A stretch of DNA of 47,928 nucleotides from positions 1-47,928 of the forward strand of contig WFSJ01000010.1 in the NCBI GenBank assembly GCA_015486055.1. Reading direction: 5' to 3'. This stretch comes from Acidobacteriota bacterium. Its GTDB lineage: Bacteria > Acidobacteriota > Aminicenantia > S016-38. Position numbers and translations under genes: made by a program. Below the pieces are notes generated by a model that was not told where the DNA came from, ran no database searches, and saw only the letters and a list, made by a program, of their open reading frames with translations. The stretch's first letter is position 1; the number at the start of each line of letters is the position of its first letter. Positions 37,218-43,959 of the stretch are shown here, piece after piece.

Positions 37218-37245
37218 TTGACAAGTGCACTGTCATTGATAAAAA
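37218..37245 (+). promoter_or_regulatory. Candidate promoter of the TonB-dependent receptor with an overlapping inverted repeat
   Basis: A consensus -35 TTGACA (37218-37223), 16 nt, then a weak -10 TAAAAA (37240-37245). The -35 overlaps an inverted repeat TGACA-N7-TGTCA (37219-37235) with an inner GTGCAC palindrome, a possible operator. No regulator is encoded nearby. Confidence 0.45.
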
Positions 37246-37294
37246 TATTATCTTAAGAAGGAAAAAGATTTAAATCCCAAAGGAGACGGTAAAA

Positions 37295-39475
37295 ATGAGA
37301 AAATTCTTTTTTTCTCTGTTGCTTCTCTCATTTCTCCTCCCTTCGGACCTAATCAGATTGAAGGCAAAGGTTACCGAAGTGAAGGGAAACAGAATAATTA
37401 TACTGGATAAGGGGAAAAAACAGGGAATAGAAAAAGGGATGGAAGGAGAAATTTTTTTAAGAAGAATAGGAAAGACCGAAAAAATAGAATTTACGATAAT
37501 TAAGGTGGACAAAAAATTCTCAAAGGCTGAATTAAAGAAATCCCTAAAGGCCAATACCCTTATCCTATACGCTGAGATTCTCTTTGAACGGCAGCCCTTT
37601 TTAAATGAGGAAATAACCGTAAGAGCCTTTAGATATACAGAGAAAATTGCATCTTTGCCCGCCTCTGAAGCTGTAGTAAATTCTTCGGAAATAGAGAAAA
37701 ATATGAAATCTACAGTTGCAAGCTCTCTTTTAGAAGAGCCGGGCCTCTCCCAGGTTGGGATGGGAGGCGCCACAAAGGCCATTGCTGTAAGAGGAATGGC
37801 GAGGAGAAGGTCCCTTGTCCTCATTGATGGCACAAAAGTAAACAGCGACAGAAGGACAGGGCCATCCGTTCATTTCCTTTCTCCTCAACTTATAGACAGG
37901 ATAGAGGTAACCAAAGGAGCCACTCCGGTTTTTTACGGGTCTGATGCTCTCGCTGGAGTCGTTAATATATATACAAAGGAACCCGACCTAGGCAGGGGAT
38001 TATATGGAAATCTGAATGCAGGATATTCCTCGGGGGAAAATGGGAAAAATTTCAGTTTCCTTGTAAATAAAGGTTTTGGAAAATTCGGATTCATTTCGGA
38101 TTTCAATATAATTTCTGCGGATGACTATCAATCTCCCATTGGAAAAGTTCCACATTCGGGATACAAAAGGGAAAATTTCTTCGCAAAAGGAGTTGCAGTT
38201 GGAAAAGACAGGAGTTTTACCCTTACATTCATTCAGAGCCACGGATGGGACATCGGGAAACCCAGATGGAAGAGCCAGAGCAAGCCAACCTGGTATCCAG
38301 AAGAAGACCACAATATTTTCAAAGCTGAATACAGGGACAGTTCCTTAATAGGGAAAGGCATAGAGATGGAAGTTGAGCTTTACGGACATCCCTACAGGAG
38401 GAAAACCCACAGTGAAAAATGGGGAGAGTATTTAAAGAAACTGGAGCTTTCCTCTATTTCAAGCTTTGACTACGGAGGAAATTTGATATTTGGAAAGGAA
38501 TTTGGAAACAGCCTGAGAACAAAATTTGGGGTTGAAATACTGGGAAGAGGAAATCTCAATGCAAGTAATGCCAAAACATATTTTAGCTCATCGGGAAGTG
38601 TTGAAAAAAGCTCCCATGAAGACCCAATAAAAAAGGGAAACAAAATTTCAAGGGGAGCATTTCTTTCCCTTGATTACTCGAAGGGAAGACTTGACTTAAC
38701 CCTTGGCCTCAGGACAGAAGGGATTACGACTTCTGCTGAAGGTTGGAAAACGAAAGATAATTTCGCACTCGGCGCCTTTTCCGGAGCAAGCCTCTCCCTC
38801 TCAAAACATACGGTATTTTTCCTTTCAGCAGGAAGGGCATTCAGGGTGCCAAGTCTGAGCGAGCTCTACTATTCAGGGGTTACGGGAAGGGGATATGTCG
38901 TCGGAAATCCTGACCTTTCCCCTGAGAAAAGCTACAACATAGAAGTGGGATTTAGATTTTTCTCTCACAGGGCTTTCTTCGGTATTTATACTTTCAAATA
39001 CTGGATAAACAACATTATAGAAAGATTCCTTATAGAAGAGGGAATATATACATACGGGAATATAATCCAAGGAAAGCTCAAGGGAATAGAAGGAGAATTT
39101 GAGTGGAAACCACTGGATTGTTTTTCCTTATCTGGAAATTTATCTACATATAAGGGAGTATCCTCAAAAGGAGAAAGGTTGAACGACATCCCGCCTTTAA
39201 GACTTATCTCAACAGCGAGATTTGAAAAAGGTAACCTTTACGCTGAACTAAACTACATTCACCAGGGAAGTCTCAAAAAACCAGGTCCTGCGGAGATCTC
39301 AATAGAAAAATTTAACCTTCTAAATATCAGGCTGGGCTGCAGAGTCGGGGACAATTTTTATGCAAGAGAATCTCTGGAAAATATACTGAACTCCACATAT
39401 TTTTCAAGGCCGGACCCTGAAGCGCCACCTGAACCATCCAGGAATTTCAGGCTTTCTCTTGAATGGAATTTTTAA
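37295..39475 (+). CDS. TonB-dependent outer-membrane receptor with N-terminal FlgT_C-like domain
   Basis: A 726-aa outer-membrane receptor that imports a bulky ligand using TonB energy. After a signal peptide (about 1-17) comes a compact domain (about 24-105) with KVTEVKGNRIIILDKGKKQGI and KGMEGEIFLRR, resembling FlgT C-terminal/ribosome-binding-type beta domains. The plug (about 110-245) has SSEIEKNM, GGATKAIAVRGM, VLIDGTKVNSD, IDRIEVTKGATPVFYGSDALAGVVNI in sections. The barrel ends in LEWNF with the terminal aromatic typical of barrels. Neither a TonB box nor a carboxypeptidase-like domain was clear. AAAGGAGACGG precedes the ATG. Ligand unknown; the B12-type radical SAM gene lies divergent. 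Confidence 0.88.
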   Translation: MRKFFFSLLLLSFLLPSDLIRLKAKVTEVKGNRIIILDKGKKQGIEKGMEGEIFLRRIGKTEKIEFTIIKVDKKFSKAELKKSLKANTLILYAEILFERQPFLNEEITVRAFRYTEKIASLPASEAVVNSSEIEKNMKSTVASSLLEEPGLSQVGMGGATKAIAVRGMARRRSLVLIDGTKVNSDRRTGPSVHFLSPQLIDRIEVTKGATPVFYGSDALAGVVNIYTKEPDLGRGLYGNLNAGYSSGENGKNFSFLVNKGFGKFGFISDFNIISADDYQSPIGKVPHSGYKRENFFAKGVAVGKDRSFTLTFIQSHGWDIGKPRWKSQSKPTWYPEEDHNIFKAEYRDSSLIGKGIEMEVELYGHPYRRKTHSEKWGEYLKKLELSSISSFDYGGNLIFGKEFGNSLRTKFGVEILGRGNLNASNAKTYFSSSGSVEKSSHEDPIKKGNKISRGAFLSLDYSKGRLDLTLGLRTEGITTSAEGWKTKDNFALGAFSGASLSLSKHTVFFLSAGRAFRVPSLSELYYSGVTGRGYVVGNPDLSPEKSYNIEVGFRFFSHRAFFGIYTFKYWINNIIERFLIEEGIYTYGNIIQGKLKGIEGEFEWKPLDCFSLSGNLSTYKGVSSKGERLNDIPPLRLISTARFEKGNLYAELNYIHQGSLKKPGPAEISIEKFNLLNIRLGCRVGDNFYARESLENILNSTYFSRPDPEAPPEPSRNFRLSLEWNF

Positions 39476-39478
39476 GCA

Positions 39479-39551
39479 AGCGCCTGAGGGGATTTGAACC
39501 CCTGACCATCGGATCCGGAGTCCGAAGCTCTATCCACTGAGCTACAGGCGC
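39479..39551 (-). tRNA. tRNA-Arg (anticodon CCG)
   Basis: A full cloverleaf: acceptor GCGCCTG/CAGGCGC, TA at 8-9, D stem GCTC/GAGC with loop AGTGGATA, anticodon stem TCGGA/TCCGA with loop CTCCGGA, giving anticodon CCG (reads CGG), variable TGGTC, T stem AGGGG/CCCCT with TTCAAAT. A20, an arginine identity base, is present. The discriminator is T and no CCA is encoded. Its 5' end lies 1 nt after the pepT stop, so it is probably processed from the same transcript. Confidence 0.93.
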
Positions 39552-39552
39552 C

Positions 39553-40782
39553 TTATTTCTTTTCTTTGCTCCACAGCTCCATAAGCTTAACTATAAGATC
39601 CACCGCCCTTTCCATATCCTGAAGTGATACCCACTCTCTTCTTGAATGAAAATTGTGTCCTCCTGTGAAAAGGTTAGGGGTCAAAAGACCCTTATAAGAA
39701 AGCATAGCACCATCTGTTCCTCCCCTTATGCTTGTTCTCTTTGGCTCTATCCCAACTTGTCTTGCTGCCTCTATAGCGAGTTCTACAACCTTTGGCTCCT
39801 CCTGTAATTTGTATTTCATGTTTCTGTACTGCTCTTTTATCTCAAGGTCTATTTCTGCTTTGGCATATTCCTTTTTCACTTTTTCAATTACGGACTTAAG
39901 TCTATCCTCTATCGTGTGAAGTTCCTCAACATCAAAAGCCCTGAATATGAAGTTTATTTCTGTATATTCAACATTTCCCTTGCTGTCTGTGGGGTGAAGA
40001 TATCCTTCCTTCCCATCAGTTGTCTCTGGAGAAAGTTTGTTTTTGGGAAGCTTTGATATTATCTCAGAAGCAACCTTTATGGAATTTAGTAACTTTCCCT
40101 TTGCATATCCTGGATGAACATTTATTCCCTTTATTCTGACCTTTCCAGAATCTGCGCAGAAGGTTTCGTCTTCTATCTCACCACAAGCTCCCCCATCCAC
40201 TGTGTAAGCGAAATCCGCTGAAAACTTCTGGATATCGAATTTCTCTGTTCCCCTTCCTATTTCCTCATCAGGTGTAAAAGCTATTTTTATCTCAGGTCTC
40301 GGGATTTGGGGATGCTCAATGAGGTAGGCAATTGCTGTTATTATCTCAGCTATTCCTGCTTTATCGTCCGCTCCGAGAAGAGTTTCGCCGTTAGTTGTTA
40401 TAATTGTCTCCCCAACTTTGCCCTTCAGGTCAGGATTCTCATCTACACTTATTACAATTCCTTCCCCGATGGAGATATCCTTTCCATCATAATCTTCGTG
40501 AATCTGGGGATTTACATCCTTTCCTGTGACATCAGGGGATGTGTCCATGTGGGAGATAAGCCCTATTCTGTAAGGATTTTCAACATTTGAAGGAAGGGCT
40601 GAGTAAACATATCCATATTGGTTCATCTCCGCTTTGAGCCCAAGACCCTTAAGTTCTTCAACAAGTATCCTTCCCAAGTTCTTCTGTTTCTCGGTAGAGG
40701 GAATTGTAGAGGACTCAGGGTCAGACCTTGTGTCCACTTTTACATATTTAAGAAATCTTTCAAGAAGTCCTTTGTATTTCAT
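39553..40782 (-). CDS. pepT: Peptidase T (tripeptide aminopeptidase)
   Basis: An M20-family zinc aminopeptidase that releases N-terminal residues from tripeptides. From the ATG at 40782, behind AAGGAGG, the protein is 409 aa, typical of PepT. The frame runs to 40842, but those extra 20 residues have no ribosome-binding site and overlap the upstream gene. Motifs: GLISHMDTSPD (His ligand), GETLLGADDKAG (bridging Asp), FTPDEEIGRG (catalytic and ligand Glu), a dimer-domain segment with NVHPGYAKG, and the C-terminal GGTDGA and TGGHNFHSRRE (His). It follows the PFK gene by 10 nt. Confidence 0.94.
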   Translation of the reverse strand: MKYKGLLERFLKYVKVDTRSDPESSTIPSTEKQKNLGRILVEELKGLGLKAEMNQYGYVYSALPSNVENPYRIGLISHMDTSPDVTGKDVNPQIHEDYDGKDISIGEGIVISVDENPDLKGKVGETIITTNGETLLGADDKAGIAEIITAIAYLIEHPQIPRPEIKIAFTPDEEIGRGTEKFDIQKFSADFAYTVDGGACGEIEDETFCADSGKVRIKGINVHPGYAKGKLLNSIKVASEIISKLPKNKLSPETTDGKEGYLHPTDSKGNVEYTEINFIFRAFDVEELHTIEDRLKSVIEKVKKEYAKAEIDLEIKEQYRNMKYKLQEEPKVVELAIEAARQVGIEPKRTSIRGGTDGAMLSYKGLLTPNLFTGGHNFHSRREWVSLQDMERAVDLIVKLMELWSKEKK

Positions 40783-40792
40783 TTTTTCCTCC

Positions 40793-41980
40793 TTATTCAA
40801 ATGGTCTGTAAGAAAGGGCTTCCTTAAGATTATAGAAATCACTCCCTTTAGTTACAAGTCTTACTTTGGTAAGTAAAGTTTCAGGCGTTATCAAGTCCTC
40901 AAAGGGTATTCCCCTTATATCAAAATTATCAGTTACAGAAACCATGTGCCCGAAAAGCCCTTTCTTGTATAAAATATACCCACCATAGCCAAGCATTGAA
41001 CCAAGGACTATATCAAAGCTAATCGGGGGAGCAGATCTTGTCTGATACCCTATCTGTCTTGCAACCACCTTTTTCTTTTTCCCTGTCCTGTCTCTGTATT
41101 TCAAGGATATCCTCTCAGCTATGATACTCCCGATGTGGGCTGCACCGTATATAATGTTTCCGTGGCGATCCCTTTCCTTGGTCTTAAACTGAGGGGGAAG
41201 TTTATCAGCGAGACCCTCAGAAATGCAGATCACCCCGTAAAATTTATGTTCTTTCTCCCTTTCAAGGATTACTTCCACTATTTTTTCAGCAACATCGTCT
41301 ATATTGAAATCCTCATCCTCGAAATCCTCTGTGGAAAGCATTACAACTGCTTCCCCAGCTATGCCGGCCGCATAAGTCAGCCAACCACTTTTTCTCCCCA
41401 TAACCTCTACCACAAAATATGCATCCGTTGCTTCTGCATCTCCCCTTAGATTTAGGAGAAGCTGTCTGTAGACATCAACGGCACTCCAGTATCCAAAGGT
41501 CCATGCAATACCATAATAATCGTTATCTATCGTCTTGGGAATGTGAATAACAGGGAATCCAAGAAGCCTGAGATAATTTGCGGTCTTTAAAGTATCATCT
41601 CCGCCTATGGTAAAAAGAACTTCTATATTTAGATATTCCAGGGCATCCAGAATATTCAATAAAGGTTTAGCTTTTCTCTCGTCTTTTAAATCCTCTTTGC
41701 TCTTTATTTCTTTCCCTGGATTGGCTCTTGAGGTTTTTATGTAAACCCCGCTACTGTGCCTTATTTTCGTAACCTCAAGTCCGAGAGTCCTATAATGATA
41801 GTCCTGCAAAAGCGATAGAGGATCCTTTTTATTGAAATTCTCAAGGTATTCAAACCCCTTCATGAAGCCAATAACTTGGATGTCTTCATTTACAAAACTG
41901 AGAGTAAGGGATGAAAGCACAGAATTAGCTGCAGGGGCAGGACCTCCGGAGAAGAGTATTCCCACTTTCTTTCTTTCCAT
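40793..41980 (-). CDS. pfp: 6-phosphofructokinase, pyrophosphate-dependent type
   Basis: Phosphorylates fructose 6-phosphate in glycolysis. The 395-aa protein starts at the ATG at 41980 behind GGAGG, with the opening MERKKVGILFSGGPAPAAN. The phosphate-donor motifs are GGDDT and PKTIDND: an Asp where ATP enzymes have Gly, and the Lys of the second motif. By family rules these favour pyrophosphate rather than ATP. VEVMGRKSGWLTYAAGIA is the substrate loop. Such enzymes are reversible and occur in anaerobes with PPi-based glycolysis. The frame extends to 42028, but no ribosome-binding site supports the longer form. Confidence 0.9.
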   Translation of the reverse strand: MERKKVGILFSGGPAPAANSVLSSLTLSFVNEDIQVIGFMKGFEYLENFNKKDPLSLLQDYHYRTLGLEVTKIRHSSGVYIKTSRANPGKEIKSKEDLKDERKAKPLLNILDALEYLNIEVLFTIGGDDTLKTANYLRLLGFPVIHIPKTIDNDYYGIAWTFGYWSAVDVYRQLLLNLRGDAEATDAYFVVEVMGRKSGWLTYAAGIAGEAVVMLSTEDFEDEDFNIDDVAEKIVEVILEREKEHKFYGVICISEGLADKLPPQFKTKERDRHGNIIYGAAHIGSIIAERISLKYRDRTGKKKKVVARQIGYQTRSAPPISFDIVLGSMLGYGGYILYKKGLFGHMVSVTDNFDIRGIPFEDLITPETLLTKVRLVTKGSDFYNLKEALSYRPFE

Positions 41981-41999
41981 CGCAACCTCCAATCTGTTA

Positions 42000-42028
42000 A
42001 AAATATCAGAAACATAATTGGTTTTCAA
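42000..42028 (-). promoter_or_regulatory. Candidate promoter of the PFK-pepT-tRNA unit
   Basis: On the minus strand TTGAAA (42028-42023), a 17-nt spacer and TATTTT (42005-42000). The start would be near 41993, giving a leader of about 13 nt that contains the GGAGG site. Confidence 0.5.
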
Positions 42029-42029
42029 G

Positions 42030-42035
42030 TATAAT
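42030..42035 (+). promoter_or_regulatory. -10 box just before the nth GTG codon
   Basis: Perfect TATAAT followed by six bases and then a GTG in frame with endonuclease III. No consensus -35 was found at 16-18 nt. If used, the transcript begins at the start codon. Confidence 0.45.
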
Positions 42036-42041
42036 GGGGAA

Positions 42042-42683
42042 GTGAAGAAAAGGATAGAGAAGATATATGAAATTTTAAAAAAGGAATTTGGAATTCCTGA
42101 TGTAAGGAGACTTCATCCATTGGAGGAATTAGTCCTTACAATCCTTTCCCAGAACACCTCTGATAGAAATCGCGATGCCGCATGGAAAAGATTGGAAAAA
42201 AAATTCCCAAAAATAGAAAGCATTATGGAAGCTGATATATCCGAAATAGAGGAGGCCATAAAACCCGCAGGCCTGAACAGGCAAAAAGCAAAAAGGATAA
42301 AAGAAGCATTACAGTTAATAAAAAATCGTTTCGGCAAACTTGATATTACCTTAAGGGGGCATGAGCTTTATGATTTTCTGAGGAGTATAAATGGTGTCGG
42401 GCCAAAAACCGCGGCAGTTGTGGCCCTTTTTTCCTATGGAGAGCCCTTTTTCCCTGTTGATACGCATATATTCCGTGTGTCCAACAGGATTCCTTTGGCA
42501 CAGGAAAAAACAAGGGAAAAAGTTCAGGAAAAACTTACAGAAATTATTCCTGATAGACTGAAGATGGAGTTCCATCTACTCCTTATAGAATTGGGAAGGA
42601 AATACTGCAGGCCAAAGCCAAAATGCTCCATCTGTCCTCTAAAGAACCTCTGTTCCTATTCATGGAAATCTTCTGAGAGATAG
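42042..42683 (+). CDS. nth: Endonuclease III (DNA glycosylase/AP lyase)
   Basis: A base-excision repair enzyme for oxidised pyrimidines. From GTG 42042 it is 213 aa; the frame reaches a TTG at 42018 that has no ribosome-binding site. It has the HhH motif SINGVGPKTAAVV with the catalytic Lys, the active Asp in FPVDTHIFRV, and the iron-sulfur loop C-X6-C-X2-C-X5-C in CRPKPKCSICPLKNLC. The start coincides with the point 6 nt past TATAAT, so the mRNA may be leaderless. The PFK gene is divergent. Confidence 0.92.
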   Translation: MKKRIEKIYEILKKEFGIPDVRRLHPLEELVLTILSQNTSDRNRDAAWKRLEKKFPKIESIMEADISEIEEAIKPAGLNRQKAKRIKEALQLIKNRFGKLDITLRGHELYDFLRSINGVGPKTAAVVALFSYGEPFFPVDTHIFRVSNRIPLAQEKTREKVQEKLTEIIPDRLKMEFHLLLIELGRKYCRPKPKCSICPLKNLCSYSWKSSER

Positions 42684-42827
42684 GTTTAAATTCTCGGAAG
42701 TTCTTTGGTGGTTCAAAAGACAAGAAGACTTAACACTTTTAAAGTAAGAAATAATTTAAGAAATTATTGACAAATTAATTTTTTAGTATTAGAATATAAT
42801 TAGATAAAAAATTTAGGAGGCGTAATA
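42684..42827. other. Intergenic region before the DsrE-TusA-Hdr operon
   Basis: A 144-nt, very AT-rich stretch without a reading frame. It holds a promoter at 42767-42795 and the AGGAGG ribosome-binding site of the DsrE-like gene. No hairpin terminator for nth was recognised. Confidence 0.6.
42767..42795 (+). promoter_or_regulatory. Promoter of the DsrE-TusA-MvhD-HdrA operon
   Basis: TTGACA (42767-42772), a 17-nt spacer and TAGAAT (42790-42795), five of six consensus bases. Transcription would start about 42802, ahead of AGGAGG (42814-42819). Confidence 0.68.
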
Positions 42828-43247
42828 ATGGCTATGGTTAAAAAAATGGCAATTGTACTTTTCTCAGGAAGTCTGGACAAGCTTACAGGAATGTCAGTTC
42901 TTGTATCAGGGGCAGCCGCTCAGGACATGGAGGTTGACATTTTCCTCCTGCTCTGGGGAGCTTATGCCTTCAGGAAAGATATTGCGGAAAAGAACACCAA
43001 CTTTGCAGAATTTCCGGAGCTGAAACCGCAGGTTCATGAAGCCCTCGTAAAAATGAAGGCACCATCCTGGCTTAATATGCTCAAAGAAGCAAGAGAATTG
43101 AGCAAAGTTAGAATCCATCTTTGCTCTCTTGCCTTTCAGATATGGGGCGGGAAGAAAGAGGAGTTTCTTGACATAGTGGATGACATAATCGGTGCGGTCG
43201 AATTCATATCTATGGCAGAGGAAGCAGACATTCCTTTATTTATCTAA
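42828..43247 (+). CDS. DsrE/DsrF-like sulfur-carrier family protein
   Basis: A 139-aa protein of the DsrE fold. It begins MAIVLFSGSLDKLTGMSVLVSGAA in sections, then DIFLLLWGAYAF, and has a single conserved-position Cys in IHLCSLAFQIWGG (C99). DsrE-type proteins pass persulfide sulfur to TusA-type carriers. The next gene is TusA-like, which supports such a pair. Start at the first ATG, 8 nt after AGGAGG; it is first gene of the operon. Confidence 0.85.
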   Translation: MAMVKKMAIVLFSGSLDKLTGMSVLVSGAAAQDMEVDIFLLLWGAYAFRKDIAEKNTNFAEFPELKPQVHEALVKMKAPSWLNMLKEARELSKVRIHLCSLAFQIWGGKKEEFLDIVDDIIGAVEFISMAEEADIPLFI

Positions 43248-43258
43248 GAAGGCTTAAA

Positions 43259-43513
43259 ATGAAAGATGAAGAACTTAAAAACTTGAAGGCAGATAAGGTT
43301 GTTGATGCAAGGGGGACATCCTGCCCCGGTCCTCTCCTTGCAGCAAAAAGGTCAATTGCAGAAATCCCGGTTGGAGGAACAATGGTAGTCCTTTCCTCTG
43401 ACCCAGGAACCAACAGGGATATTCCACTGTGGGCAAAGAAGATGGGATATGAATATCTTGGCACGGTAGAGGAGCCAGGCTACTGGAGAATCTTCGTAAA
43501 GAAGACCAAGTAA
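43259..43513 (+). CDS. TusA/SirA-like sulfur-carrier protein
   Basis: An 84-aa protein with the family signature VDARGTSCPGPLL; C22 of the CPGP motif would hold the persulfide. GGTMVVLSSDPGTNRDIPLWAKKMGYE read in sections is the typical rest of the domain. Together with the DsrE-like protein it forms a sulfur relay, here tied to Hdr-type proteins. It is 11 nt after the first gene. Confidence 0.9.
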   Translation: MKDEELKNLKADKVVDARGTSCPGPLLAAKRSIAEIPVGGTMVVLSSDPGTNRDIPLWAKKMGYEYLGTVEEPGYWRIFVKKTK

Positions 43514-43525
43514 AGAAAAACAAAA

Positions 43526-43957
43526 ATGGAAGGAGAAATAAAGGACGCTGGGGATTTTCGTCCCAAAATCCTCGTCTTTTCCACAAACAACATTTCTGAT
43601 CCTGGGATAGACTTAGCCGGAAGCTCCCATATGCATTACTCACCCACCGTGGTAGTTATTCCCCTTCCCTGCTCCAGCGGAATCAAACCTAAATGGATAC
43701 TGTATGCTATAGAAAAGGGGTTTGATGGCGTTTTTATCGCAGCAGACGGAACTGACTGCGCATATCTTCAGGATTGCTCGGATAGGACGGCGAGGATAAC
43801 CACAGAAGCCCAGAATCTACTCAAAAAGAATGGCTACGACCCTCAAAGACTCAAAATGGCAGCAATATGTTCTGTATGCGCTGAGCCATTTGTCAATTAT
43901 ATGAAGGATTTCTACAAAACCCTGAGAAAGCTGGGGCCAGTAAAAAAGGAAGGATAA
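43526..43957 (+). CDS. MvhD/FlpD-like iron-sulfur subunit with altered cysteines
   Basis: A 143-aa protein of the methyl-viologen-reducing hydrogenase delta family, which links an electron donor to HdrA. Matching parts are ILVFSTNNISDPGIDLAGSS, VVIPLPCSSGIKPKWILYAIEKGFDGVFIA in sections, GTDCAYLQDC and a C-terminal helix. From memory, the family normally has an FCCxxCS-type Cys group at the N-terminus; here it reads FSTNNIS with none. The cysteines present are C49, C78, C84, C115 and C118, the last two in an ICSVC not usual in the family. The cluster may be rebuilt or absent. It sits 2 nt before the HdrA fusion. Confidence 0.82.
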   Translation: MEGEIKDAGDFRPKILVFSTNNISDPGIDLAGSSHMHYSPTVVVIPLPCSSGIKPKWILYAIEKGFDGVFIAADGTDCAYLQDCSDRTARITTEAQNLLKKNGYDPQRLKMAAICSVCAEPFVNYMKDFYKTLRKLGPVKKEG

Positions 43958-43959
43958 AA

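Noticed and set aside
42795-42800. Perfect TATAAT in the Hdr operon promoter
   Set aside because: It is 22 nt from the TTGACA, too far; TAGAAT at 42790-42795 has exact 17-nt spacing.
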